Of a stretch of 64,000 bases of DNA, positions 16,437-24,128 are shown one piece after another. Numbering within the stretch: the first letter of the stretch is position 1; each line of letters opens with the position of its first letter. The stretch spans positions 1 to 64,000 of the forward strand of contig CAIXUG010000083.1 of the NCBI GenBank assembly GCA_903922605.1, written 5' to 3'. The DNA is from an uncultured Verrucomicrobiota bacterium. GTDB lineage: Bacteria; Verrucomicrobiota; Verrucomicrobiia; Limisphaerales; UBA9464. The notes beneath the pieces were generated by a model. That model had not been told where the DNA came from and ran no database searches. It saw only the letters and a list, made by a program, of their open reading frames with translations. The position numbers were made by a program, and so were the translations under genes.

Positions 16437-17618
16437 TCAGCGCACCGCCCGGTACCAGTTGTCGCGCTGGCGTGGTTCCTGGCCGAGATCGCTGATGAGC
16501 CGCTTCATGTCGGCGACGCCCATACGGAAGGTCGTACCGGCACTGCTCACCACGTTTTCCTCGATCATGATCGAGCCGAGATCGTTCGCGCCGTACTTCA
16601 GCGCGACCTGCCCGACCTCCTGGCCCTGCGTGACCCACGAGCTCTGGATGTTCGGGATGTTGTCGAGGTAGATGCGGCTCAGCGCCTGCATCCTCAGGTA
16701 TTCGTGCGCCCCCACGGTCGGGGCCTTGAGCACCGTGTTCTCCGGTTGGAACGTCCACGCGATGAACGCCGTGAACGCACCGCCATTGAGTGCGCCGCTT
16801 TCCAAAGCCACCGCGTACGCCACCGCCTTCTCAATTGGCAATTGGCAATCGGCAATTGGCAATCTCGCCAACGACCGGTCCTGCTGTGCGCGCACGACCT
16901 CGAGGTGCTCGATCCGTTCGTCCACCGTCTCGACGTGGCCGAACATCATCGTGGCCGTGCTCGCGAGGCCCAGCCGGTGCGCGGTGTCCATCACGCCCAT
17001 CCATTCCGCCGTGTCGGCCTTGAGGGGGGAGATCTTTTTCCGCACGCGGTCCACGAGGATTTCTCCGCCGCCGCCGGGCAGCGAACCGTAACCCGCCGCC
17101 ACGAAATCCCGGAGGATCTGCTCCACCGGTTCGTGGAAGAATTCCTGGAAGGCGATGAACTCGCTCGGGCTGAAGCCGTGGACGTTGAAGCCGGGGAACT
17201 TCTCGCGGACGTGGTGGAGCAGGTCGAGGTACCACTGCTTCGTCAGCTTCGGATGGTGCCCGCCCTGCATGAGCATCTGGGTGCCGCCGAGCGCGATGGT
17301 CTCCTCGATCTTGCGGTCGAGCTGGTCCAGCGTGATCACGTAGCTGTCGGCGTCCTTCTCCGTGCGCCAGAATGCGCAGAACTTGCAGTACACGTTGCAG
17401 ACGTTCGTGTAGTTCACGTTGCGATCCACGATGTACGTGACAACGTCGGCGCCGCGCCCGCCGAAGGCCGCCGCCTTCACGAGCTGCCGCCGCCGGTCCG
17501 CGAGCGCGCCCAGCTCCTCCAGCGGCAGGGCGTAGAGCCGCCGCGCCTCGGCCGCGTCGATGCGTCCGCCGTCCCAGACTTTCTGGAGCAGCGTGTCGGT
17601 GGAAGGATCGTAAACCAC
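16437..17618 (-). CDS. mqnC: cyclic dehypoxanthinyl futalosine synthase (radical SAM)
   Basis: The radical SAM enzyme that cyclises dehypoxanthine futalosine in the futalosine route to menaquinone. The cluster-binding motif is C74-x3-C78-x2-C81 in YTNVCNVYCKFCAFWR. The family segments GGTQMLMQGGHHPKL, GSLPGGGGEILVDRVR, the WTFQPENT block and NIQSSWVTQG separate MqnC from MqnE. The start is GTG at 17618. Residues about 249-279 are an insertion before the AFTAFIAWTFQPEN strand. Part of it (LPIADCQLPIEK, 253-264) is a translated tandem heptamer DNA repeat. The enzyme may still be active because the insert lies in a loop. No other futalosine gene is in the window. Confidence 0.9.
   Translation of the reverse strand: MVYDPSTDTLLQKVWDGGRIDAAEARRLYALPLEELGALADRRRQLVKAAAFGGRGADVVTYIVDRNVNYTNVCNVYCKFCAFWRTEKDADSYVITLDQLDRKIEETIALGGTQMLMQGGHHPKLTKQWYLDLLHHVREKFPGFNVHGFSPSEFIAFQEFFHEPVEQILRDFVAAGYGSLPGGGGEILVDRVRKKISPLKADTAEWMGVMDTAHRLGLASTATMMFGHVETVDERIEHLEVVRAQQDRSLARLPIADCQLPIEKAVAYAVALESGALNGGAFTAFIAWTFQPENTVLKAPTVGAHEYLRMQALSRIYLDNIPNIQSSWVTQGQEVGQVALKYGANDLGSIMIEENVVSSAGTTFRMGVADMKRLISDLGQEPRQRDNWYRAVR
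16827..16866. repeat. tandem heptamer (TTGGCAA) repeat inside mqnC
   Basis: Four to five copies of a TTGGCAA-like heptamer in a row, translated in frame as LPIADCQLPIEK on the minus strand. Similar AATTGGC-type arrays are usually intergenic. Its coding location makes it a recent insertion or expansion in mqnC. Confidence 0.8.
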
Positions 17619-17670
17619 GCCGGGAGCTTACCGGCTGCCCGCGCCGGGACAAGCCCGCCCGCGCCGCCGA

Positions 17671-18228
17671 TCATTGGCGTGACCGCCGGCACTGCCACCA
17701 GAGAGCGACCACGCCCAGTCCAAGCAAAGCATACGTGGACGGCTCGGGAACGAGCGGCGACAGGCTGAAGGATTTCAGGCCGATAACCGGAAACGGAACA
17801 ATAAAAGGTCCGCCAGCTGCCTCTTCGGCAATGTTGGACTCACCCACACCACCCCGTCCCTGGGCTACCGCATCAGCATAGGTGGATCCTAGGCTCGCAT
17901 CCCAAGCCCTAATCTGATATTGGTAGATAATAGTCCCACTCCAACCATCAACACGGATTGTGGAAGGCAGAATGTAGCCTGCGAACGCACCTGTAAAGAA
18001 TGATTTCACCGGGAGCAAAGGTTGCAGCGAGTTCTGGTCTAAGCCCACATATAACTGGGCCAGATAGGCGGTCCCAGCCAGCAGATTCCCTTCCGCATCG
18101 TAGATCGGCGCGGTCGTGGTCAGCCCGTCACCCCGATTACTGAATGCAAAGCTTGCAAATTGCGCTTGGGTTGTCGTGGTGGCGATTGCGATCAGCGCCA
18201 AACTAATGAGGGGAATCCGTATTTTCAT
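17671..18228 (-). CDS. PEP-CTERM secreted protein, array copy 1
   Basis: A 185-residue exported protein. The signal peptide (1-22, ending TQAQ) precedes a central domain with GDGLTTTAPIYDAEGNLLAG, YLAQLYVGLDQNSLQPL and a QIRAWDASLGSTYADAVAQ segment. The sorting tail is VPEPSTYALLGLGVVALWW followed by QCRRSRQ: a PEP motif, a hydrophobic span and a basic end. PEP-CTERM proteins are processed by an exosortase (EpsH-like; none in this window) and exported in connection with exopolysaccharide or biofilm matrix. It is the first of five tandem paralogues and lies 52 bp beyond the mqnC start. Confidence 0.85.
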   Translation of the reverse strand: MKIRIPLISLALIAIATTTTQAQFASFAFSNRGDGLTTTAPIYDAEGNLLAGTAYLAQLYVGLDQNSLQPLLPVKSFFTGAFAGYILPSTIRVDGWSGTIIYQYQIRAWDASLGSTYADAVAQGRGGVGESNIAEEAAGGPFIVPFPVIGLKSFSLSPLVPEPSTYALLGLGVVALWWQCRRSRQ

Positions 18229-18231
18229 GAT

Positions 18232-18297
18232 TGGAGCGTGTCGGGGGAAGAATCGTAAACCACGCCGGGAGCTTACCGGCTGGCCGTGCCGTAACAA
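18232..18297 (-). repeat. copy of the mqnC 5' end between PEP-CTERM copies 1 and 2
   Basis: The segment matches the first codons of mqnC and its upstream flank (compare 17592-17660). It would still read GTG GTT TAC GAT then Ser-Ser-Pro-Asp-Thr-Leu in the mqnC frame before running into the PEP-CTERM start region. It is a remnant showing that the duplicated unit carried the mqnC start together with a PEP-CTERM gene. Confidence 0.75.
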
Positions 18298-18315
18298 GCC
18301 CGCCCGCGCCGCCGG

Positions 18316-18885
18316 TCATTGGCGTGACCGCCGGCACTGCCACCAGAGTGCGACCACGCCCACGCCACACAGGGCGTAGGTGGAGGGTTCCGGAACGAGC
18401 GGGGAGAGACTGAAGGATTGCAGACCGGATACGTCACCCGGTAGCGAGGGCACACCACCGCGGCCACCAGTTAGCTCTCGCCCGATGCTCGATTCGCCAA
18501 CGCCGCCCATCCCCTTTGAGGCGGCGATCTGCCAAGTTGCCCCCAAATCCGCATCCCAGACGCGAATCTGAATGAAATATCCAGTGTTCGGAGAAAAGGC
18601 ACCTGAAAAGTCATGAATTGCGGTTTGCGCCAGATATCCGGCAAGGGTGCCGGTTAAAAAGGGAGCAGACGGACTCAGCGGCGTCAGGGAGTTCTGGTCT
18701 GATCCCGCATAAAGCTGGGCCAGATATTGACTGCCAGACAACGGGTTTCCGTCGGCATTATAGATTCGAGCCGGCACAGCCATTCCATACCCATGATTCG
18801 TCAGAATAAATATCGTATCAGCATGGCATTGGGCACAACCAAATGAACAGGCTATCCAGGTGCCTATTGCGATTGTTTTTCTCAT
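18316..18885 (-). CDS. PEP-CTERM secreted protein, array copy 2
   Basis: A 189-residue paralogue of copy 1. The signal peptide (1-24) has a Cys-rich end (CSFGCAQCHADT). The core shows ARIYNADGNPLSGSQYLAQL, DQNSLTPLSPSAPFLTGTLAGY and FIQIRVWDADLGATWQIAASKG, then GLQSFSLSPLVPEPSTYAL and a WWQCRRSRQ tail. ATG 18885 is preferred because the longer frame to 19137 reads antisense-like sequence of the next unit. It lies 32 bp downstream of copy 3, and this spacer is nearly identical to the one between copies 3 and 4. Confidence 0.83.
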   Translation of the reverse strand: MRKTIAIGTWIACSFGCAQCHADTIFILTNHGYGMAVPARIYNADGNPLSGSQYLAQLYAGSDQNSLTPLSPSAPFLTGTLAGYLAQTAIHDFSGAFSPNTGYFIQIRVWDADLGATWQIAASKGMGGVGESSIGRELTGGRGGVPSLPGDVSGLQSFSLSPLVPEPSTYALCGVGVVALWWQCRRSRQ

Positions 18886-18917
18886 AAATGCGTCCCGTGT
18901 CGTCAGCTCCCACAAGA

Positions 18918-19487
18918 TCACGCGGATTTTCGGCGTGATTGCCACCAAAGCATTGCTCCACCAACGCCGATCAGGGCATACGTGGACGGTTCCGGAACGA
19001 GCGGGGAGAGACTGAAGGAATGCAAACCTGACAACCCGCTTGGCAGCGAGGGCACCCCGCCCGAACCACCGGTTTGCTCCCGCCCGGTGCTCGACTCCCC
19101 CACGCCCCCCAAGCCCTTTGAAGCCGCGATCTGCCAAGTTGATCCCAAGCTCGTATCCCAGACCCGGAGCTGAACGAAGTACTCGGAATTCTTTAGAAAG
19201 TTGCCGGAACGGTCCGTAATAAGCGTTGATTGCAGATATCCGGCGAGAGCGCCGGTCAAAAAGGGCGCAGATGGACTCAGCGGCGTCAGGGAGTTCTGGT
19301 CTGATCCCGCATAAAGCTGGGCCATATATTGGTTGCCGGCCAGCAGGTGTCCGTCGGCATCATAGACCGGAGCCAACACTGTAAGGCCATACCCACTATT
19401 CGACAGGGCAAATATCGCATCCGCGTGGCATTGGGCACAGCCAAATGAACAGGCTATCCAAGCGCCAATTGCGATATTCCTTATCAT
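18918..19487 (-). CDS. PEP-CTERM secreted protein, array copy 3
   Basis: A 189-residue paralogue most similar to copy 2, with almost the same signal peptide (IACSFGCAQCHAD) and a matching core. Its tail is VPEPSTYALIGVGGAMLWW then QSRRKSA. Start-to-start and stop-to-stop distances from copy 2 are both exactly 602 bp, indicating a recent tandem duplication. The sorting tail is closer to copy 4 than to copy 2, which suggests recombination within the array. Confidence 0.83.
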   Translation of the reverse strand: MIRNIAIGAWIACSFGCAQCHADAIFALSNSGYGLTVLAPVYDADGHLLAGNQYMAQLYAGSDQNSLTPLSPSAPFLTGALAGYLQSTLITDRSGNFLKNSEYFVQLRVWDTSLGSTWQIAASKGLGGVGESSTGREQTGGSGGVPSLPSGLSGLHSFSLSPLVPEPSTYALIGVGGAMLWWQSRRKSA

Positions 19488-19519
19488 AAATGCGTCCCGT
19501 GTCGTCAGGTCCCACAAGA

Positions 19520-20077
19520 TTACGCGGATTTTCGGCGTGATTGCCACCAAAGCATTGCTCCACCAACGCCGAACAGGGCATACGTGGACGGTTCCGGAAC
19601 CAGCGGCGATAGGCTGAAAGAATGCAAATCCCAAGGTGCTCCCGGTAGCGAGGGCACCCCGCCGGAACCACCGGCAGTCTGCAGGGTGACGTTGGATTCG
19701 CCGACTCCGCCCAGCCCCCGGGCGGCCGCTATGGCGTAACTTGACCCCAGGCTGGCGTCCCACGCCCTGATCTGATAAGCGAAAGTTCCGGGCTGCCAGG
19801 AACTGTAGTTTATATACATTGCTTTCACGTATCCAGCAAAGGCTCCAGTGCTGAATGTCGTCGTGGCGTCCAACGGCAGCAATGATCCCTGATCCACTCC
19901 GACATACAGCTGCGCCAAGTAACCCGGCCCGGCCAGCAGGTTTCCGGATGAATCGTAAATCGGAGCGTCCACCTGTCCCGGAACCCGGTTAACCAGCTGA
20001 AACGTGGCGTAACCGAACGCGGAAAATGAAGGCGCAAGGCACATCATTATAATAGATAGTCTATAATACAGATTCAT
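19520..20077 (-). CDS. PEP-CTERM secreted protein, array copy 4
   Basis: A 185-residue paralogue with a different signal peptide (MNLYYRLSIIMMCLAPSFS, about 1-22). Its core is ATFQLVNRVPGQVDAPIYDS, YLAQLYVGVDQGSLLPLDA and FAYQIRAWDASLGSSYAIAA. Its tail (ALFGVGGAMLWW, QSRRKSA) resembles copy 3. The two internal methionines could serve as later starts. The region just upstream is AT-rich. Confidence 0.82.
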   Translation of the reverse strand: MNLYYRLSIIMMCLAPSFSAFGYATFQLVNRVPGQVDAPIYDSSGNLLAGPGYLAQLYVGVDQGSLLPLDATTTFSTGAFAGYVKAMYINYSSWQPGTFAYQIRAWDASLGSSYAIAAARGLGGVGESNVTLQTAGGSGGVPSLPGAPWDLHSFSLSPLVPEPSTYALFGVGGAMLWWQSRRKSA

Positions 20078-20167
20078 GCAGCGTTAATGTTTAGGATGCT
20101 TAATGAGGCCATGAGACATTACTGAAGTGGACATTGGCTTCATGGCGACTACCGCGCGAATCGTGGA

Positions 20168-20743
20168 TCATTGGCGTGACCGCCGGCACTGCCACCAGAG
20201 GGCGACTGCCCCTACGCCAAACAGAGCATACGTGGACGGTTCCGGAACGAGCGGCGACAGGCTGAAGGATTGCAGGCCAATCACCGGGCCAGGGAGAAGA
20301 GGCGGACCACCTCGAGAAATGCCAGCAGCTTCCATGGCGATGTTAGACTCCCCGACGCCACCGCGCCCTTGTGCCAGCGCCTCGGCGTAAGTGGAGCCCA
20401 AGCTGGCGTCCCACGCCCGAATCTGAAATGCAAATAAGTCAGTACTGCCCCCTAGCCCTTCGGCTTCGATGGACGAAGGCAACAAATAGCCTGCCAAAGC
20501 ACCGGTCAAGAACGACTTGACCGGCAGCAGCGGCTGCAACGAATCCTGATCCTGCCCCACGTAGAGCTGAGCAAGATATCCAGTACCGGCTAGTAGATTG
20601 CCTTCAGAATCATAGATCGGTGCTTTGGTGGTCAGGCCATCCCCACGGTTTGTGAAGTCGAATGTCCTCGTAATTTGCGCTTGTGCAACAGCTCTGACGA
20701 TTGCGATCAGCGCCAAGCCAATCAGGGGAGACGGTATCTTCAT
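20168..20743 (-). CDS. PEP-CTERM secreted protein, array copy 5
   Basis: A 191-residue paralogue very similar to copy 1 (RGDGLTTKAPIYDSEGNLLA, YLAQLYVGQDQDSLQPLLPV, YAEALAQGRGGVGESNIA), ending in VPEPSTYALFGVGAVALWW and QCRRSRQ. ATG 20743 starts a good signal peptide (MKIPSPLIGLALIAI, to about residue 23). Like copy 1 it is preceded by a copy of the mqnC 5' end (20749 onward), so copies 1 and 5 share both gene and flank. Confidence 0.84.
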   Translation of the reverse strand: MKIPSPLIGLALIAIVRAVAQAQITRTFDFTNRGDGLTTKAPIYDSEGNLLAGTGYLAQLYVGQDQDSLQPLLPVKSFLTGALAGYLLPSSIEAEGLGGSTDLFAFQIRAWDASLGSTYAEALAQGRGGVGESNIAMEAAGISRGGPPLLPGPVIGLQSFSLSPLVPEPSTYALFGVGAVALWWQCRRSRQ

Positions 20744-21195
20744 GGCCGCAGCGTGTCGGTGGAAGGATCGTAAACCACGCCGGGAGCTTACCGGCTGGCT
20801 GCGCCGGAACAAGTACCGGAGCAAAGGGGTGCATCTTTTCACGGTGGCTGACGACCGGGCGAAGCTTATTGAATTGCGCGACTCAACGGAGGCGCTTGGT
20901 CGCTGGAGGAACCTCCGGCCGCCGGAGCCCTCTGGGGTAGCGCAGATTTTCAATCTGCTGTATCGCAGGTTTGCTACCTGCACCGGCAACAGGATTTCAC
21001 GGGCGCGTCCGAGCATTCCACCCCGTGCAGATAGAAAATCTGCGATACAGCAGGTTACAAACCTGCGCTACGTCCGCGCCGCGCCTCTCTGTCGAATGGG
21101 CGGACACCAGCCACAGTGAAAAGATGCGCCTTGAGCAAAGGCGCGGTCAGATTTAGCTCGCTCCCGGGCGTGGGTTGGCGTCTGCTCAGTTGACG
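20744..21195. other. gap with an mqnC 5' remnant and a palindromic repeat
   Basis: This 452-bp stretch has no convincing gene. Positions 20749-20818 repeat the mqnC start region (GCGTGTCGGTGGAAGGATCG and following). Between 20820 and 20937 I see nothing recognisable. From 20938 to 21071 there is a long inverted repeat, listed separately. The rest leads into the TPR gene. Confidence 0.6.
20938..21071. repeat. long inverted repeat, GTAGCGCAG family (copy A)
   Basis: The outer arms begin GTAGCGCAGATTTTCAATCT and end CAGGTTACAAACCTGCGCTAC. Inside each arm lie the modules CTGTATCGCAGGTTTG and CTGCGATACAGCAGG, so the element folds into a long imperfect hairpin of about 134 bp. A second copy of nearly equal length is at 56137-56272. 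No coding content is seen. Confidence 0.8.
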
Positions 21196-22053
21196 ATGTG
21201 GCTTTGCCGCGGCATATGTTTCCTGCTGTGTTTAAGCTTGTTCTCCGGTGCCGTGCGTGCCGCCGAGAGCAAGGCGGACGCGCATGAACGCATCCTGGAG
21301 ATCTGGCACAAGGGGCAGTACACCAACGCCCTGACCGCCGCCAACGAGGCGATCGCCGCTGCGCCCAAGGAAGCCCGGCTCTGGCACTTGCGGGCCCAGA
21401 TGCGGGCCATCCTGCACGACGACACGAACGCCCTGGCCGACCTTTCCGCCGCCCTCAAGCTGGAACCGGACTCGACCTTCCTGATCCGAGAACGCGCGGT
21501 GGAATACTTCCGCCTGGGACGTTTCACCGACTCCGTCGCCGATTTTGACCGGCTCAACGAGCTGCTGCCCACGAACGCACCGCAGAACTGGCAGCGCGGC
21601 ATTTCGCTCTACTATGCCAACCGCTTTGCCGAGGGGCGCAAGCAGTTCGAGCTGCACCAGACCGTGAATCCCGACGATGTCGAGAATGCCGTCTGGCATT
21701 TCCTCTGTACGGCGCGCGAACAGGGCGTCGAGGCGGCCCGCAAGCAGCTCATCCCGATCGCCGGAGACACCCGCGTGCCGATGAAGGAGATCCACGACCT
21801 CTTCGCCGGCAAGGCCAAGCCCGAGGACGTGCTGGCCGCCGCCAAGGCCAATGACACTTCGCCGGAAGGCCAGCGGTACCAAAATTTCTACGCGCACCTG
21901 TACCTCGGACTCTATTTCGAGGCGACGGGGAACCAGAGCCTTGTCCGCGAACACATCCTGGCGGCCCTGCCGCTGGGTTCCCCGGAGGACTACATGACCG
22001 ATGTGGCCCGGGTTCACGCGCAGCGCCTGCTGGCATCTGCCCAATCCAAATAA
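21196..22053 (+). CDS. exported TPR-repeat protein
   Basis: A 285-residue protein. ATG 21196 gives a signal peptide (MWLCRGICFLLCLSLFSGAV, cleavage near residue 23). A TTG at 21175 is in frame but would put polar residues first. About three TPR units follow (residues about 30-165): GQYTNALTAANEAIAAAPKE, DTNALADLSAALKLEPDS and GRFTDSVADFDRLNELLP. The remainder is helical without a known domain. A role as an envelope or secreted scaffold is likely. It ends 8 bp before the rRNA methyltransferase gene, so the two may be co-transcribed. Confidence 0.8.
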   Translation: MWLCRGICFLLCLSLFSGAVRAAESKADAHERILEIWHKGQYTNALTAANEAIAAAPKEARLWHLRAQMRAILHDDTNALADLSAALKLEPDSTFLIRERAVEYFRLGRFTDSVADFDRLNELLPTNAPQNWQRGISLYYANRFAEGRKQFELHQTVNPDDVENAVWHFLCTAREQGVEAARKQLIPIAGDTRVPMKEIHDLFAGKAKPEDVLAAAKANDTSPEGQRYQNFYAHLYLGLYFEATGNQSLVREHILAALPLGSPEDYMTDVARVHAQRLLASAQSK

Positions 22054-22061
22054 GCTTTTCC

Positions 22062-24128
22062 ATGAACTCCCGACCCGGCGGCGATCGCCGTCCCTCTTTC
22101 CGTCCTCCCTTCCGTGGCCCCCGTGATGGTGCCGGTCCTGCGCAAGATGGCCCGCGCCCATACCGTGGCCCCGCCGGGCCGCGCGACAACTTCGGCCCGC
22201 CCCGCGATGGCCCCGGCCCGGGTGCACGTCCCTACCGCGGTCAGCCTTCGCGGGATAATTCCGGCCCCTCCCAAGGCGCGCCGCGTCCCTATGGGGCGCC
22301 GGCCCCGCGAGATGATTTTGGCGGCCCGCCGCGCGAGATGAAGGAACGGCTGAGCTTCCGTCCGGACGGTTCGAGCGACAGCCAGTGGCGCGAACAGCGC
22401 GGCCCGCGTCCCGGCCGGCAGGAGCGCGACGCGATCAAGCGCGGCGAACGTCCGTTCTGGCGCGGCCAGTCCGAGGCCGGCCCGGCGGCTGGTCCTCAGG
22501 GAGCTTCCCAAGGCGGTCCGCCCGCCAGCCCGCAGCCCCGCTATCCGCGCCAGGAGAGGGCTGATTATGGGCATCGTCCGCCGCCGGCCCGCCGTGACGA
22601 TGGTGGCTACCGCCAGGAGGCACCCCGGCCCTCGGACCAGCGCCCGGCCCGCCCATTCCAACCCCGGCAAAACGAGGGCCTTGCGCCGGAACCGCGTCCC
22701 CCGTCGAAATTCTCCGCCCCGCCGACGGGACCGCGCCCCTTTTACGACCGCTTCGCCCAGGGCCGGCCCATCCGGGCAAAAAGTGCGGCTAAGCCACCGC
22801 GCCCCCAGCCGGTGGAATCGGAAGCGGACGAGGATGACGACGTGATTGCCGACGAAACGCCCGTGGCACCGAAAGCGTCCAAGGCGGCGGCCAAGTCCAA
22901 GCCCGCGAAAAAAGTTTCGCGCGAAAACCGCATCCCGCGCTCCGCGAAGAGCACCTATCAGGGCCCGGCCCCCACCGAAACGCAGAAAACCGTACCGGAG
23001 CTGGTCGCCCGCATCATCAAGAAGGCGGGCACCGAGGTGGCCGCCGATCTCGCATTGCGGCAGGAGCTGAAGCGCCGCCGCACGATTTCGCAGGAGGCCG
23101 CCGCGCAGGTATCGCGGGGTGTGTTCCGCCATTTCCGCTGGCTCGGCTGGCTCAACAAGGATGCCGAGCCGGAATTGCAGATGGCCCAGGCCAACGGGCT
23201 TGAAGAGGCTTTCCGCACCCGGCCCAACGAGATTACCGACGCCGAGCTGCGCGCCAAGGCCGTGCCGGCGTGGACGTGGGACGTGCTTTCCGCCGATGCC
23301 CAGTGGCTGCGGGCGCTCCAGACGGAGCCGCAGCTGTGGCTGCGCGCCCGTCCGGGCCATCGCGATGCGCTGGCCGCGAAGCTGAATGTCACCCGGCCCG
23401 GCCCGCTGCCGGACAGCCTCGTCTATGACGGGGGCGAGAACCTCTTCAAGAACCGCGCCTTTCAGAGCGGCGAATTTGAAATCCAGGACCTTGGCTCGCA
23501 GGCGGTCGGCCTGCTTTGCGCGCCCGAACCGGGCCAGTTCTGGTGGGATGCCTGCGCTGGTGAAGGCGGCAAGACGCTGCACCTCGCCGATCTCATGCAG
23601 GGCAAGGGGCTGGTGTACGCGAGTGATCGCGCCGAGTGGCGGCTCGAACGTCTGCGGATGCGGGCCAGCCGCGCCCAGTGCTTCAACTTCCGCGCCGTCA
23701 CCTGGCAGGGCGGCTCCAAGCCGCCGACGAAGACGGCCTTCGACGGCATCCTGGTGGATGCCCCGTGTTCCGGCCTCGGTACCTGGTCGCGCAATCCGCA
23801 CGCCCGCTGGACCACGACCCCGAAGGACGTGACTGAGCTGGCGGTGCTCCAGCGCAGCCTGCTGGAAAATGTCGCTCCTTCACTGAAGCCGGGTGGCCGG
23901 CTGTTTTACGCGGTCTGCACACTCACCCGCGCCGAGACCACGGAGGTGGCCGACGCCTTCACGGCGCAGCATCCGGAATTTGAGCCGCTGCCGATGGTGA
24001 ATCCGTTCGCCCCGGATTCGGCTCCCAGCGCGCAGCTCACCTTCTGGCCGCAGCAGACCGCCGGCAACGGCATGTTTGTCGCCGCGTGGCGGAAGAAAGC
24101 TGCCGAGCCTACTTTACCGTCGGCGTAG
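22062..24128 (+). CDS. RsmB/Nop2-like RNA m5C methyltransferase with disordered N-terminus
   Basis: A 688-residue protein. The C-terminal part (about 300-688) is a SAM-dependent RNA cytosine-C5 methyltransferase: an FQSGEFEIQDLGSQAV lead-in, SAM-binding WWDACAGEGGKTLHLA, motif IV DAPCSGLGT (Cys569) and motif VI YAVCTLTRAE (Cys619), the two cysteines used by this fold. The expected target is an rRNA cytosine, though the exact site is unknown. The first 290 residues are Pro/Arg/Gly-rich low complexity with repeated RPYRG/PRDNF-like units, resembling RGG-type RNA-binding tails, and end in a Lys/Ala-rich stretch. The stop lies 20 bp inside the convergent neighbour's 3' end. Confidence 0.85.
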   Translation: MNSRPGGDRRPSFRPPFRGPRDGAGPAQDGPRPYRGPAGPRDNFGPPRDGPGPGARPYRGQPSRDNSGPSQGAPRPYGAPAPRDDFGGPPREMKERLSFRPDGSSDSQWREQRGPRPGRQERDAIKRGERPFWRGQSEAGPAAGPQGASQGGPPASPQPRYPRQERADYGHRPPPARRDDGGYRQEAPRPSDQRPARPFQPRQNEGLAPEPRPPSKFSAPPTGPRPFYDRFAQGRPIRAKSAAKPPRPQPVESEADEDDDVIADETPVAPKASKAAAKSKPAKKVSRENRIPRSAKSTYQGPAPTETQKTVPELVARIIKKAGTEVAADLALRQELKRRRTISQEAAAQVSRGVFRHFRWLGWLNKDAEPELQMAQANGLEEAFRTRPNEITDAELRAKAVPAWTWDVLSADAQWLRALQTEPQLWLRARPGHRDALAAKLNVTRPGPLPDSLVYDGGENLFKNRAFQSGEFEIQDLGSQAVGLLCAPEPGQFWWDACAGEGGKTLHLADLMQGKGLVYASDRAEWRLERLRMRASRAQCFNFRAVTWQGGSKPPTKTAFDGILVDAPCSGLGTWSRNPHARWTTTPKDVTELAVLQRSLLENVAPSLKPGGRLFYAVCTLTRAETTEVADAFTAQHPEFEPLPMVNPFAPDSAPSAQLTFWPQQTAGNGMFVAAWRKKAAEPTLPSA

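Noticed and set aside
16266-17768. 500-codon plus-strand open frame antisense to mqnC
   Set aside because: It is opposite a gene with clear radical SAM motifs and contains parts of a palindromic repeat.
17671-20743. CRISPR-like array in the PEP-CTERM region
   Set aside because: The repeats are about 600-bp gene copies with coding content, not short repeats with unique spacers.
22014-23801. 595-codon open frame antisense to the methyltransferase
   Set aside because: Composition (Arg/Gly-rich) and the lack of any motif mark it as a shadow of the real gene.
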